Shown: positions 20,301 to 27,124 of the stretch, piece by piece
How the letters are laid out: each line of letters starts with the position of its first letter
Position numbering within the stretch: the stretch's first letter is position 1
NCBI RefSeq assembly: GCF_000964005.1
Contig: NZ_JXYP01000014.1
Span: 248,001-312,000 of the forward strand
DNA from: Williamsia herbipolensis
GTDB taxonomy: Bacteria > Actinomycetota > Actinomycetes > Mycobacteriales > Mycobacteriaceae
Direction of reading: 5' to 3'
DNA: 64,000 bases
Made by a program: the position numbers and the translations under genes
Notes under the pieces: generated by a model
What the model was told of the DNA's origin: nothing
The model's input: only the letters and a program-made list of their open reading frames with translations
The model's database searches: none

Positions 20301-22191
20301 CGGCATCACCGATCCAGAAGGGCAGGCGACCCGGCGAACCGGCGGCGGGGGAGACCAGGACCCGGTCGTGGGTGATGTCCTCGATCCGCCAGCTCGATGC
20401 ACCGAGCGCGAAGATGTCACCGACGCGGGACTCGTAGACCATCTCCTCGTCGAGTTCGCCGACGCGCGTGCCCTTCTCGCCGACCATGAACACGCCGAAC
20501 AGGCCTCGGTCGGGGATGGATCCGCCGGAGGTGACGGCGAGACGTTGGGCGCCGGGCCGTCCGGTGATGGTGCCGGCGTCGCGATCCCAGACCACGCGGG
20601 GACGCAGCTCGGCGAACTCGTCGGACGGGTAGCGGCCGGCGAGCAGGTCGAGGGTGGCGTCGTAGGCCGAGCGCGGCAGCGTCGCGTACGGCGCGGCACG
20701 GCGAACGGTCGAATACCACTGTTCGACGTCGAGGTCGTCGACGGCCGACGCCGCGACCGTCTGCTGGGCGAGGATGTCGAGGGGGTTGGCCGGTACCCGG
20801 ATCTCCTCGATGAGGCCGTCTTTCATCCGCGACACCGCGACGGTCGCGTGGATGAGGTCGGCGCGGTGCTTCGGGAACAGCACGCCGCGGCTGATCTCGC
20901 CGACCTGGTGGCCCGCGCGCCCGATTCGCTGCAGGCCGCTGGCGACCGAGGGCGGCGTCTCGACCTGGATCACGAGATCGACCGCGCCCATGTCGATGCC
21001 CAGTTCCAGCGAGCTGGTGGCGACGACGCACCGCAGACGGCCGGCCTTGAGATCATCCTCGATGAGCGCGCGCTGCTCCTTGCTCACCGACCCGTGGTGG
21101 GCGCGGGCCAGCACCGGGTCGGCGCCCTGGCTGGTGCCGCTGGCCATCACGAGTGCCGGCGCGCCGCCCGGGACGGCGTCGTTCGATTCCTCGTCGCCGC
21201 CCGCGCCGGTCCGCTCGGCGTGGATCTCGTTGAGGCGGGCGGTCAACCGCTCCGAGAGACGACGCGAGTTGGCGAACACGATCGTCGACCGGTTCTTCTC
21301 GACGAGGTCGACGATGCTCGATTCGACGAACGGCCACAACGATCCCGCCGTGGGGGCCGCCTCGTCGTCGAACTCGTCGGGTCCCGGCGGCGCCGGGATG
21401 TTGGCCATGTCGGGGACCGGCACGTCGACGGTGAGGTCGAAGGTCTTGGCCGCGGGCGGCGAGACGATGGTGCACGGCGCCGAACCGGCCAGGAACCCGG
21501 CCACACGTTCGGCGGGCCGCACCGTGGCCGACAGGCCGATGCGTTGCGCGGGTGTCGTGAGCAGGTCGTCGAGACGTTCCAACGACAGCGCGAGGTGGGT
21601 GCCGCGCTTGGTGCTCGCCACGGCGTGCACCTCGTCGATGATCACCGTGTGCACCGACGTCAGCGTCTCGCGGGCCGACGAGGTGAGCATCAGGAACAGC
21701 GACTCGGGCGTGGTGATGAGGATGTCGGGCGGGGTCTTGAGGAGGAGCCGACGCTGCGCGGTCGGGGTGTCGCCGGAGCGCACCCCGACGGTGATCTCGG
21801 GTACCGGCAGACCGAGGGCCGCCGCCGACCGCGTGATACCCGCCAACGGTGCACGCAGGTTGCGTTCGACATCGACCGCGAGTGCCTTGAGCGGGGAGAT
21901 GTAGAGAACGCTGGTCTGCCGCTTGGCCGCCCCGTCCTTCGTCGACGTCGTGGATCCGGCGGGTGTCGCCGGTGCAGCGGGCTCGCGGGCGAGCCGGTCG
22001 AGCGCCCACAGGAACGCCGAGAGCGTCTTGCCGGACCCCGTGGGGGCGACGACGAGGGTGTGTGACCCGTCGGCGATCGCGCTCCACGCCCCCGACTGGG
22101 CGGGCGTGGGTTCGCGGAAGGCTCCGGTGAACCAGTCACGGGTCGGCGCGCTGAAGCGTTCCAGCACCTCGACGTCCGTGGATGTGGTCAT
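17317..22191 (-). CDS. lhr: Lhr-type ATP-dependent DNA helicase
   Basis: A superfamily 2 helicase of 1624 residues, involved in DNA damage response and translocating 3'-5' on ssDNA. Visible motifs are Walker A PTGSGKT (residues 50-56), DEVH as motif II, LSAT as motif III and RIGRAGH as motif VI. The Lhr core winged helix and a very long C-terminal extension follow. It is slightly longer than the roughly 1510-residue mycobacterial Lhr, partly because of a Gln/Asn/Asp/Pro repeat near residues 1293-1315. The start giving MTTSTDVEV was chosen. It is cotranscribed with nei. Confidence 0.95.
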   Translation of the reverse strand: MTTSTDVEVLERFSAPTRDWFTGAFREPTPAQSGAWSAIADGSHTLVVAPTGSGKTLSAFLWALDRLAREPAAPATPAGSTTSTKDGAAKRQTSVLYISPLKALAVDVERNLRAPLAGITRSAAALGLPVPEITVGVRSGDTPTAQRRLLLKTPPDILITTPESLFLMLTSSARETLTSVHTVIIDEVHAVASTKRGTHLALSLERLDDLLTTPAQRIGLSATVRPAERVAGFLAGSAPCTIVSPPAAKTFDLTVDVPVPDMANIPAPPGPDEFDDEAAPTAGSLWPFVESSIVDLVEKNRSTIVFANSRRLSERLTARLNEIHAERTGAGGDEESNDAVPGGAPALVMASGTSQGADPVLARAHHGSVSKEQRALIEDDLKAGRLRCVVATSSLELGIDMGAVDLVIQVETPPSVASGLQRIGRAGHQVGEISRGVLFPKHRADLIHATVAVSRMKDGLIEEIRVPANPLDILAQQTVAASAVDDLDVEQWYSTVRRAAPYATLPRSAYDATLDLLAGRYPSDEFAELRPRVVWDRDAGTITGRPGAQRLAVTSGGSIPDRGLFGVFMVGEKGTRVGELDEEMVYESRVGDIFALGASSWRIEDITHDRVLVSPAAGSPGRLPFWIGDAVGRPSELGEAIGKFVGEIGQGLGGVGARGEGSDGLTAASSSALDTRARELGLTTYARDNLATLIAEQKDATGFLPTDKTLVIERFRDELGDWRVILHSPYGLRVHAPWASAIGARLRERLGLDGVVTASDDGIIVRLPDTDDEPPGTAMFTIDPDEVEQLVTDELGGSSLFASRFRECAARALLLPRRNPGRRAPLWQQRQRSAALLQVAARYPQFPIILETLRECLQDVYDLPALTDLLTGISSRNIRIVETETTTPSPLAASLLFGYVGAFMYADDAPLAERRAAALSLDTALLAQLLGRVDLRELLDPGVIADVEAKLQRTHPDRRAHDIEGIADLLRWLGPLTDAEIADRFADPTAQSTEAQPDDSATDGVRTPPDPTPLLATLQTTGRIISVNHGGRVLWAAVEDTARLRDALGIPAPLGIPAAFTEPVDDPVGDIVARYARTHAPFTVAEASTSTGLPVAVVRDTLARLAAARRVIEGDFRPEPAGTGVDSQQWCNTDVLAQIRRGSLAASRAEIAPVTTDAFTRFLLDWQHVAPNAKSRLRGIDGVATAIDQLAGLPVPASALESLVLPSRVVDYQPAMLDELFASGEIAWAGHGRLGTSDGWISLHPTDLAPVTLPEPVDIDTTATHEAIIETLARGGAYQFRQLATVPSAAVDASQDGPAQNDPPQNDPAQKDPAPPVAAPADEDVERSLWDLVWAGHVSTDSFGAVRALLSPRRVGSAPRGNPTHRSRGRAPRLRAHRLTTRYLTENQLGTRTTPPTVAGRWFALPGRVDDATVAVHGTCEQLLERYGVVTKGSVTGEEVPGGFARVYKALSGFEDSGKVRRGYYIDGLGGAQFAAVGTVDALREHSVDTTDDRSEPPVPVVLASTDPANPFGAALPWPESTQTEGSGHRPGRKPGALVVIVDGHLTLFVERGGKTVLTFGDTSDRVAPAAAALAEVVRSGRVSKLQIERVDGEAVHGTEIAAAFVESGFTATPRGIRLRHMAR
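18250..18310. repeat. Imperfect 15-bp tandem repeats within lhr
   Basis: About four imperfect copies of a 15-bp unit (consensus CGGGATCGTTCTGGG on the + strand) encode a GPAQN-DPPQN-DPAQK type pentapeptide run in Lhr. The length is a multiple of three, so copy-number change would keep the frame. It probably forms a flexible surface linker. Confidence 0.6.
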
Positions 22192-22274
22192 CGGTCCATG
22201 ATCCACCACCGGTCCGACAGCCCGCGTCTGCCGTCTGATGAGGTCGACCGGCGCCACACCGGAGCGCACTGGTG

Positions 22275-22412
22275 TTGACCAGCGGCGATCGCCACCCATA
22301 CAGTTCACCCAGCCGAGCACACGGAGAATCCGGTGACATTCCGGAACGGTCGCGCCACTGTGTGGTCCCCTGCAGGTCAGGGGACTCGAGTCAGATATCC
22401 GATGCACGGTCA
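22275..22412 (+). promoter_or_regulatory. Cobalamin (B12) riboswitch aptamer
   Basis: The leader of cbtB carries the conserved core of cobalamin riboswitches: a GAATCCGGTGACATTCCGG stem, then GGTCGCGCCACTGTG containing the invariant GCCACTG box, then CGAGTCAGATATCC matching the conserved 3' segment. The boundaries are approximate; the 5' closing helix is not clear to me. B12-controlled cbtAB leaders are known in other bacteria. Binding of adenosylcobalamin is expected to turn off downstream cobalt uptake. Confidence 0.88.
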
Positions 22413-22426
22413 TCCCATCCACACCA

Positions 22427-22447
22427 CGCGGGACGCGTCATCCCGCG
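22427..22447 (+). promoter_or_regulatory. Hairpin abutting the cbtB ribosome-binding site (putative riboswitch expression platform)
   Basis: Seven-base-pair stem CGCGGGA / TCCCGCG with a 7-nt loop, ending immediately before the GAGAGGAGA Shine-Dalgarno sequence of cbtB. There is no T-run, so it does not look like an intrinsic terminator. Its position suggests control of translation initiation by the upstream aptamer. This is inferred from position and complementarity only. Confidence 0.55.
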
Positions 22448-22458
22448 AGAGGAGATCC

Positions 22459-22692
22459 ATGTCCACCACATCCGTCGCCACCCGCAGGGCCTCGGGCCCG
22501 CTGGTCCTCGATACCCCCGACGTCTCGGTGATCAACACCGCGCTGTGGCTCACCGCCACCACCGCGGTCGCCGCGCTCGCCTACTACTTCCTTGGCTACG
22601 ACCAGGGAGCGGTCTCGGTCTTCGGCGCCGACACCCACGTCCACGAGTTCGTCCACGACGCTCGTCACTTCCTCGGCTTCCCCTGCCACTGA
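22459..22692 (+). CDS. cbtB: CbtB, small subunit of predicted cobalt transporter
   Basis: A 77-residue single-pass membrane protein. One hydrophobic helix (about residues 29-47) is followed by a His-rich C-terminus, HVHEFVHDARHFLGFPCH, the family's putative metal-binding tail. A strong GAGAGGAGA ribosome-binding site precedes the ATG. It is followed by cbtA, and the pair lies behind a cobalamin riboswitch, which fits the predicted role in supplying cobalt for B12. Confidence 0.92.
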   Translation: MSTTSVATRRASGPLVLDTPDVSVINTALWLTATTAVAALAYYFLGYDQGAVSVFGADTHVHEFVHDARHFLGFPCH

Positions 22693-22729
22693 TCCCCTCC
22701 CGGTCGCAGAGAAGGAAACCGACAACTCC

Positions 22730-23551
22730 ATGGAGAAGAAGTTCATCGGCGCAGGCCTGGTCTCGGGTCTGGTCGCCGGATTGTTCGCGTTCGTGTTCGC
22801 CCGCATCTTCATCGAACCGCAGGTCGCGAAGGCCATCGACTACGAGTCGGGTCGCAGCCACGCCGAGGAGATGCTCGCCGGGGAGCACGGGGCCCATGAG
22901 CACGGTGAGGTGTTCACCCGGTCGGTGCAGGAGAACATCGGAGCCGGCGTCGGCTCGATCGTCTTCGGCCTGGCGATGGGTGCGATCTTCGCGGTCGTGT
23001 TCACCGTGCTGTGGGCCTACGTCGGTCGGCGGTACCCGCTGGTGGACCCGCGCCTGGTGGCCGGTCTGCTGGCGTTCGGCGGTTTCGTCGCGGTGTACCT
23101 GGTGCCGTTCGGCAAGTACCCGGCGAACCCGCCCGCCGTCGGCAACGACGACACCATCGGCTCGCGCAGCGGGTCCTACCTGACGATGACGCTCGTGTCG
23201 CTGGCCGTCGCGATCGCCGCCGTGGTGCTGGCGTTCTGGTTGCTGCCGCGTATCGGCGGTCTCTACGCGCTGATCGTGTCGACGGTCGGCTACCTGGCGG
23301 TGGTCGGTGTCGCGATGGCGGTGTTGCCGAGTTTCGACGAGGTCCCCACCGCCCTGAGGTCGCCGGACGGCACGATCGTGTTCCCGGGCTTCCCCGGGGA
23401 CGTGGTCGGGACATTCCGGTTCTACTCGATCGCGAACCAGATGATCCTCTGGGCGGTGCTGGGGCTCGTGTTCGCGGTGGTCCTCACCCGCCTGTCCCGC
23501 CGGTCGACGGGTGCGCAGGGCACCCGGCCGGACGCCGCGCAGGTCCGCTGA
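22730..23551 (+). CDS. cbtA: CbtA, membrane subunit of predicted cobalt transporter
   Basis: A 273-residue protein with about six predicted membrane helices: near the N-terminus, after the His-rich GEHGAHEHGE loop, and at VAGLLAFGG, SLAVAIAAVV, LIVSTVGYLA and ILWAVLGLVF. The His cluster at residues 52-59 may bind metal. Together with CbtB it forms a B12-regulated cobalt uptake system known mostly from comparative genomics. GAAGGAAA upstream serves as ribosome-binding site. The stop overlaps the putative start of the following phosphatase-like gene. Confidence 0.9.
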   Translation: MEKKFIGAGLVSGLVAGLFAFVFARIFIEPQVAKAIDYESGRSHAEEMLAGEHGAHEHGEVFTRSVQENIGAGVGSIVFGLAMGAIFAVVFTVLWAYVGRRYPLVDPRLVAGLLAFGGFVAVYLVPFGKYPANPPAVGNDDTIGSRSGSYLTMTLVSLAVAIAAVVLAFWLLPRIGGLYALIVSTVGYLAVVGVAMAVLPSFDEVPTALRSPDGTIVFPGFPGDVVGTFRFYSIANQMILWAVLGLVFAVVLTRLSRRSTGAQGTRPDAAQVR

Positions 23552-24111
23552 CCATCCGGCTCGTCGCAGCCGCTCGCTCCGCACCGAACCGCGCCCTGCG
23601 GTTCGGTGCGGAGTCGTCTGATCTCGACGACCGGGGTCGGCGCGACGCGCGCACACTCGGCGAGTCCCTTGGCGCCGTTCCCGACGTGGTCCTCAGCGGA
23701 CCGGAGGCGTCGGTTCGCCAGACCGCTCGGGCCCTGGGCGAGCGCGTGCACGTTGTCCCGAGGCTGCGTTCGGTCGACCTGGGGTCGTGGACGGGCCGCC
23801 TTCCCGAGGACATACCGGTCGAGGCGCTCGCACTCTGGTTCTCCGACGTGACGAGTACCCCCCACGGGGGCGAGAGTGTCGCCGCGTTCGTCGCGCGGGT
23901 CGCCGCGTGGTTCGCACACCACATCGGATCGCCGGCCGAGGCGCCGTCGACTCCGCCTCCACCCTCGACGGTCGTCGTCGTGGCCAAGCCCGTCGTGCAG
24001 GCCGTCGTCGCCCATCTGGGGACGGCCGGGGTGGCCGGGTACTTCGCGGTCGACGTCCGTCCCGCCTCGCTGCACACGGTCTCGGGCGGAATCGTGCGCG
24101 CCGGGTTGTAG
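23548..24111 (+). CDS. Degenerate histidine-phosphatase-fold protein
   Basis: About 187 residues with the scaffold of the phosphoglycerate mutase/histidine phosphatase superfamily: DDRGRRDA, SGPEASVRQTA in place of SSPxxRAxQT, LRSVDLGSWTGR and PHGGES. Both catalytic histidines appear lost. The N-terminal RHG region reads VAAARSAP, and the second-histidine region reads VVVVAKPVV. No ATG, GTG or TTG lies near the expected N-terminus. The likely start is CTG 23548, overlapping the cbtA stop as CTGA. CbtA-linked members of this family may act in cobamide metabolism, but this copy is probably catalytically inactive. Confidence 0.72.
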   Translation: MTIRLVAAARSAPNRALRFGAESSDLDDRGRRDARTLGESLGAVPDVVLSGPEASVRQTARALGERVHVVPRLRSVDLGSWTGRLPEDIPVEALALWFSDVTSTPHGGESVAAFVARVAAWFAHHIGSPAEAPSTPPPPSTVVVVAKPVVQAVVAHLGTAGVAGYFAVDVRPASLHTVSGGIVRAGL

Positions 24112-24199
24112 ACATCCGCGGATGTAACTGTCACCCTGGTGAGCGGAACTGAAACAGAATTCATTTTTTGTGTCGTGGATGGCACGAGGAGGAGTGGGC

Positions 24200-25423
24200 A
24201 TGTACGAGTGGTCCGACGAGGATCTGATGATCCGCGACGCTCTGCGGGGCTTCATCGACAAGGAGGTGCGCCCGCACCTCGACGAGCTCGAGACCGGCGT
24301 GCTCCCGCCCTACGACATCGCGCGGAAGTTGTACACCACCTTCGGCGTCGATCAGATGGCCCGCGAGGGCCTCGAGAAGGAACTCGAGTCCGAGGCGACC
24401 GGGGAGGCCAAACCCGGTGCCGTGAGCGGCGGCATGGGTGACAGCACCTTCATGCTGCTCAACACCGAGCTCGCGGGCGTCAGCCTGGGCATCATCGCGT
24501 CGCTGGGTGTCTGTCAGCTGACCGTCGGCACCATCCGGTCCAAGGGCACGCTGGCGCAGAAGAAGCGCTGGCTGCCCGAGCTGGTGACCCTCGAGAAGAT
24601 CGGTGCCTGGGCCATCACCGAACCCGACTCCGGCTCCGATGCTCTCGGCGGCATGAAGACCACCGTCAAGCGCGACGGCGACGACTACATCCTCAAGGGC
24701 CAGAAGACGTTCATCACTAACGGTCCCTACGCCGACACCATCGTCGTGTTCGCCAAGCTCGACGAGGGCGACGGTACCCCGATCCGCGACCGCAAGGTCC
24801 TGTCCTTCGTGCTCGACAAGGGCATGGAGGGTCTCACCCAGGGCAAGCCGTTCAAGAAGATGGGCATGATGAGCTCACCCACCGGTGAGTTGTTCTTCGA
24901 CAACGTGCGCGTGTCGCCGGACCGTCTGCTCGGCGAGACCGAGGACACCGGCGCCGACACCCGCGGCGGCGAGGGCGCGAAGGCCGGCTTCACCATGGAG
25001 CGCGTCGGTATCGCCGCGCTGTCGCTCGGCATCATCAACGAATGCCTGCGCCTGTCGGTCGACTACGCCCGCAACCGCACCCTGTGGGGCAAGAACATCG
25101 GGCAGTTCCAGCTCATCCAGCTCAAGCTCGCCGAGATGGAGATTGCGCGGATCAACGTGCAGAACATGATCTTCAGCGCCCTCGAGCGCGGCAAGGACCG
25201 GAAATCGATCAGCCTCGCCGAGGCGTCGGCGATGAAGCTGTACTCGTCGCGGGCGGCCACCGACGTCGCCATGGAGGCCGTGCAGCTCTTCGGCGGCAAC
25301 GGCTACATGGCCGAGTACCGCGTCGAGCAACTCGCCCGCGACGCGAAGTCGCTCATGATCTACGCGGGCAGCAACGAGATCCAGGTGACCCACGTGGCCA
25401 AGGGACTCCTCGCGCCGAAGTAG
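24200..25423 (+). CDS. Acyl-CoA dehydrogenase
   Basis: FAD-dependent acyl-CoA dehydrogenase of 407 residues, performing the first oxidation step of beta-oxidation or branched acyl-CoA catabolism. FAD/substrate segments AWAITEPDSGSDA and GQKTFITNGPYAD are visible, and the C-terminal domain contains ALERGKDRKS and QLFGGNGYMAEY. Chain-length preference is not inferable. The ATG at 24200 is preceded by GAGGAGGA at good spacing, so the GTG 30 nt upstream is rejected. A monocistronic unit is likely, bounded by a strong terminator. Confidence 0.94.
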   Translation: MYEWSDEDLMIRDALRGFIDKEVRPHLDELETGVLPPYDIARKLYTTFGVDQMAREGLEKELESEATGEAKPGAVSGGMGDSTFMLLNTELAGVSLGIIASLGVCQLTVGTIRSKGTLAQKKRWLPELVTLEKIGAWAITEPDSGSDALGGMKTTVKRDGDDYILKGQKTFITNGPYADTIVVFAKLDEGDGTPIRDRKVLSFVLDKGMEGLTQGKPFKKMGMMSSPTGELFFDNVRVSPDRLLGETEDTGADTRGGEGAKAGFTMERVGIAALSLGIINECLRLSVDYARNRTLWGKNIGQFQLIQLKLAEMEIARINVQNMIFSALERGKDRKSISLAEASAMKLYSSRAATDVAMEAVQLFGGNGYMAEYRVEQLARDAKSLMIYAGSNEIQVTHVAKGLLAPK

Positions 25424-25430
25424 GCACGCG

Positions 25431-25483
25431 CACAGACGACACGACCGCCGAGCCCTCGGGGCCCGGCGGTCGTGTCGTCTGTG
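25431..25483. terminator. Strong bidirectional terminator hairpin
   Basis: A perfect 20-bp inverted repeat (arms 25431-25450 and 25464-25483) with a 13-nt loop lies between the convergent acyl-CoA dehydrogenase and Ag85-like genes. There is no long T-run, as is usual for high-GC actinobacterial terminators. It can serve both strands. Confidence 0.85.
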
Positions 25484-25493
25484 CTGTTGTCGG

Positions 25494-26537
25494 TCAGGCG
25501 CCGATGGCCCGGCCGAGCTGCGGCCACGACCGGTGCAGCTCGTCCTCCCAGTAGCCCCACGAGTGGGTGCCGGTGCCCGGGAAGTGGAACGTGGCGGGGA
25601 TCTTCAGCTGCGCGAGACGGGTGCGCAGCTGCTGGGTGCAGTCGTCGGTGGCGGCCTCGATCGGGCCACCGAGGATGATCTGCGAGGCGAGGTCGTTGCC
25701 CGGTCGGACGCCCGCCGGGTTCTCGTACTTGCCCGGGATGCCGCTGCCCGCCGACACATAGAGGCTGGTCCCGCGCAGCTTCGCGGCGTTGAGCACGGCG
25801 TCGTGATCGCGCCAGCCCTGCCCGGCGTACGGGCCCCACATGTTGGTGGCGGTGGTGCCGCCGCGCGTCTCGACCACGAGGCGCACATACGCCTGGCCGA
25901 GCGGGCTCGACGTGGCCGCGCACCCGCTGTAGGAACCGACGGCCGAGAACACCCCGGGGTGTTCGATGGCGAGGTCGAGGACCGCCGACCCCGACGACGA
26001 GATGCCGGCGATGGCGTTGCGGCCGCTGGTCGCGAAGGCCTTGTCGAACACCTGCGGCAGTTCGACGCCGAGGAAGGTCGACCACTTGTTGCGGCCGAGC
26101 ACCGGATCGTCGCGCTGCCAGTCGGTGTAGTAGCTGTAGGCGCCGGAGTTGGGCGTCACCACGTAGGCGTTCTTGTCGGAGAAGAACTTCACCACGTCGG
26201 TCTGTCGTTCCCAGGTGGCCGCGTCCTCGCCGCCGCCGGCACCGTTGAGGAGGTACAGCGTCGGGCGGGCCACCGAGCGATCGCGGGGGAGGATCACCGA
26301 CAGCGGCACGACGCGGTTCATGGCCGCCGAGCGCACCTCGATGGTCAGCTGACGGTCGTTGACCGGGGTCACCGACACCAGCGACGAGCCGTCGGCCGAC
26401 GTGACGCCGGGTGCGGGCAGGTCGGCGGGTGCGGCCGACGCGGTCGACAGGGGGGCGAGCAGACCGACGGCGAGCGCGGCGGTCACCACGGCGACGCGCA
26501 GCGGCGCGGTTCGCACACGAGGAGTCCTCGAGAACAC
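25494..26537 (-). CDS. Secreted Ag85-like esterase/mycolyltransferase family protein
   Basis: An alpha/beta-hydrolase of 347 residues with an N-terminal signal peptide: Arg-rich start, hydrophobic core VAVVTAALAVGLLAPL, and an ASA-A cleavage region near residue 36. The nucleophile is probably Ser180 in AGISSSG, aligned to the antigen 85 GLSM motif, with a terminal His in GTHSWGYW. Ag85-type enzymes transfer mycolic acids to trehalose or arabinogalactan in the cell envelope. The GTG start is preceded by AAAGG. It differs clearly from the second family member at 48465-49520. Confidence 0.85.
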   Translation of the reverse strand: MFSRTPRVRTAPLRVAVVTAALAVGLLAPLSTASAAPADLPAPGVTSADGSSLVSVTPVNDRQLTIEVRSAAMNRVVPLSVILPRDRSVARPTLYLLNGAGGGEDAATWERQTDVVKFFSDKNAYVVTPNSGAYSYYTDWQRDDPVLGRNKWSTFLGVELPQVFDKAFATSGRNAIAGISSSGSAVLDLAIEHPGVFSAVGSYSGCAATSSPLGQAYVRLVVETRGGTTATNMWGPYAGQGWRDHDAVLNAAKLRGTSLYVSAGSGIPGKYENPAGVRPGNDLASQIILGGPIEAATDDCTQQLRTRLAQLKIPATFHFPGTGTHSWGYWEDELHRSWPQLGRAIGA

Positions 26538-26693
26538 TGATGGAGCCTTTCGATCGTCACGCAGGTGCACGTGGAGGAGACATCGCGGCACGCGGGACGG
26601 GTGTCACCCCACGTCGTCGAGTCGATCGTACGATGCGCGGCCCGGTCGTGGCCCCACCGCGGTGATCACGGTATCGGGGGCGACCGGTCTCGG

Positions 26694-27086
26694 TCAGGTA
26701 TCGGTCGATGCGCCGGGCGGGTTCGGGGTGTCGTCGACCTCGAGTCCCAGCGCCCCGGTGACGAAGCGGGTGACCACGGTGATGCCCGCGGCCAGTGCGT
26801 CGTCGCGTCCGGGACGCGCCGAGCCGCCCACCGTCGCCCGCGTGTCGTCGACCGGATCGGACCACACCGCGGCCACGAGCTCACCGGTGGTCGGTTCGCA
26901 GACCGCCCACACGAAGCGCGACTCGTCGGCCCAGGTGCGTGCGGCATCGGTCACGAACCGCGCAGGTGCGGCGTCGTCGGGCCAGTCGATGCCGGTGTCG
27001 CGCAGTGCGTACACGTCGCTGACCCGGTCGTCGTCGCGCAGCCCGCGCAGATACCAGGCGCCGGCGTTGATCTCGACGGTCTCCAT
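26694..27086 (-). CDS. Short GNAT-like remnant or hypothetical protein
   Basis: A 130-residue protein whose first 75 residues (LRGLRDDDR, then RFVTDAARTWADESRFVWAV) resemble the N-terminal half of RimJ/RimL-type GNAT acetyltransferases. The last 25 residues (VTRFVTGALGL) resemble the helix near their C-terminus. The central acetyl-CoA-binding RxxGxG/A segment is missing. I interpret it as an internally deleted, probably non-catalytic acetyltransferase. It lies 38 nt upstream of nothing else on its strand except accA3 further down. Confidence 0.55.
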   Translation of the reverse strand: METVEINAGAWYLRGLRDDDRVSDVYALRDTGIDWPDDAAPARFVTDAARTWADESRFVWAVCEPTTGELVAAVWSDPVDDTRATVGGSARPGRDDALAAGITVVTRFVTGALGLEVDDTPNPPGASTDT

Positions 27087-27124
27087 GGTGTCGGTCAGCC
27101 CGTCGGGCGCCGCGAGGTGTCGCG

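Noticed and set aside
20011-22065. A 684-codon open frame antisense to lhr
   Set aside because: Compositionally biased and without any recognisable domain; lhr on the opposite strand has all helicase motifs.
22592-22729. Upstream in-frame extension of cbtA overlapping cbtB
   Set aside because: The extra residues come from the alternate frame of cbtB; a clear GAAGGAAA site precedes ATG 22730, where the conserved protein begins.
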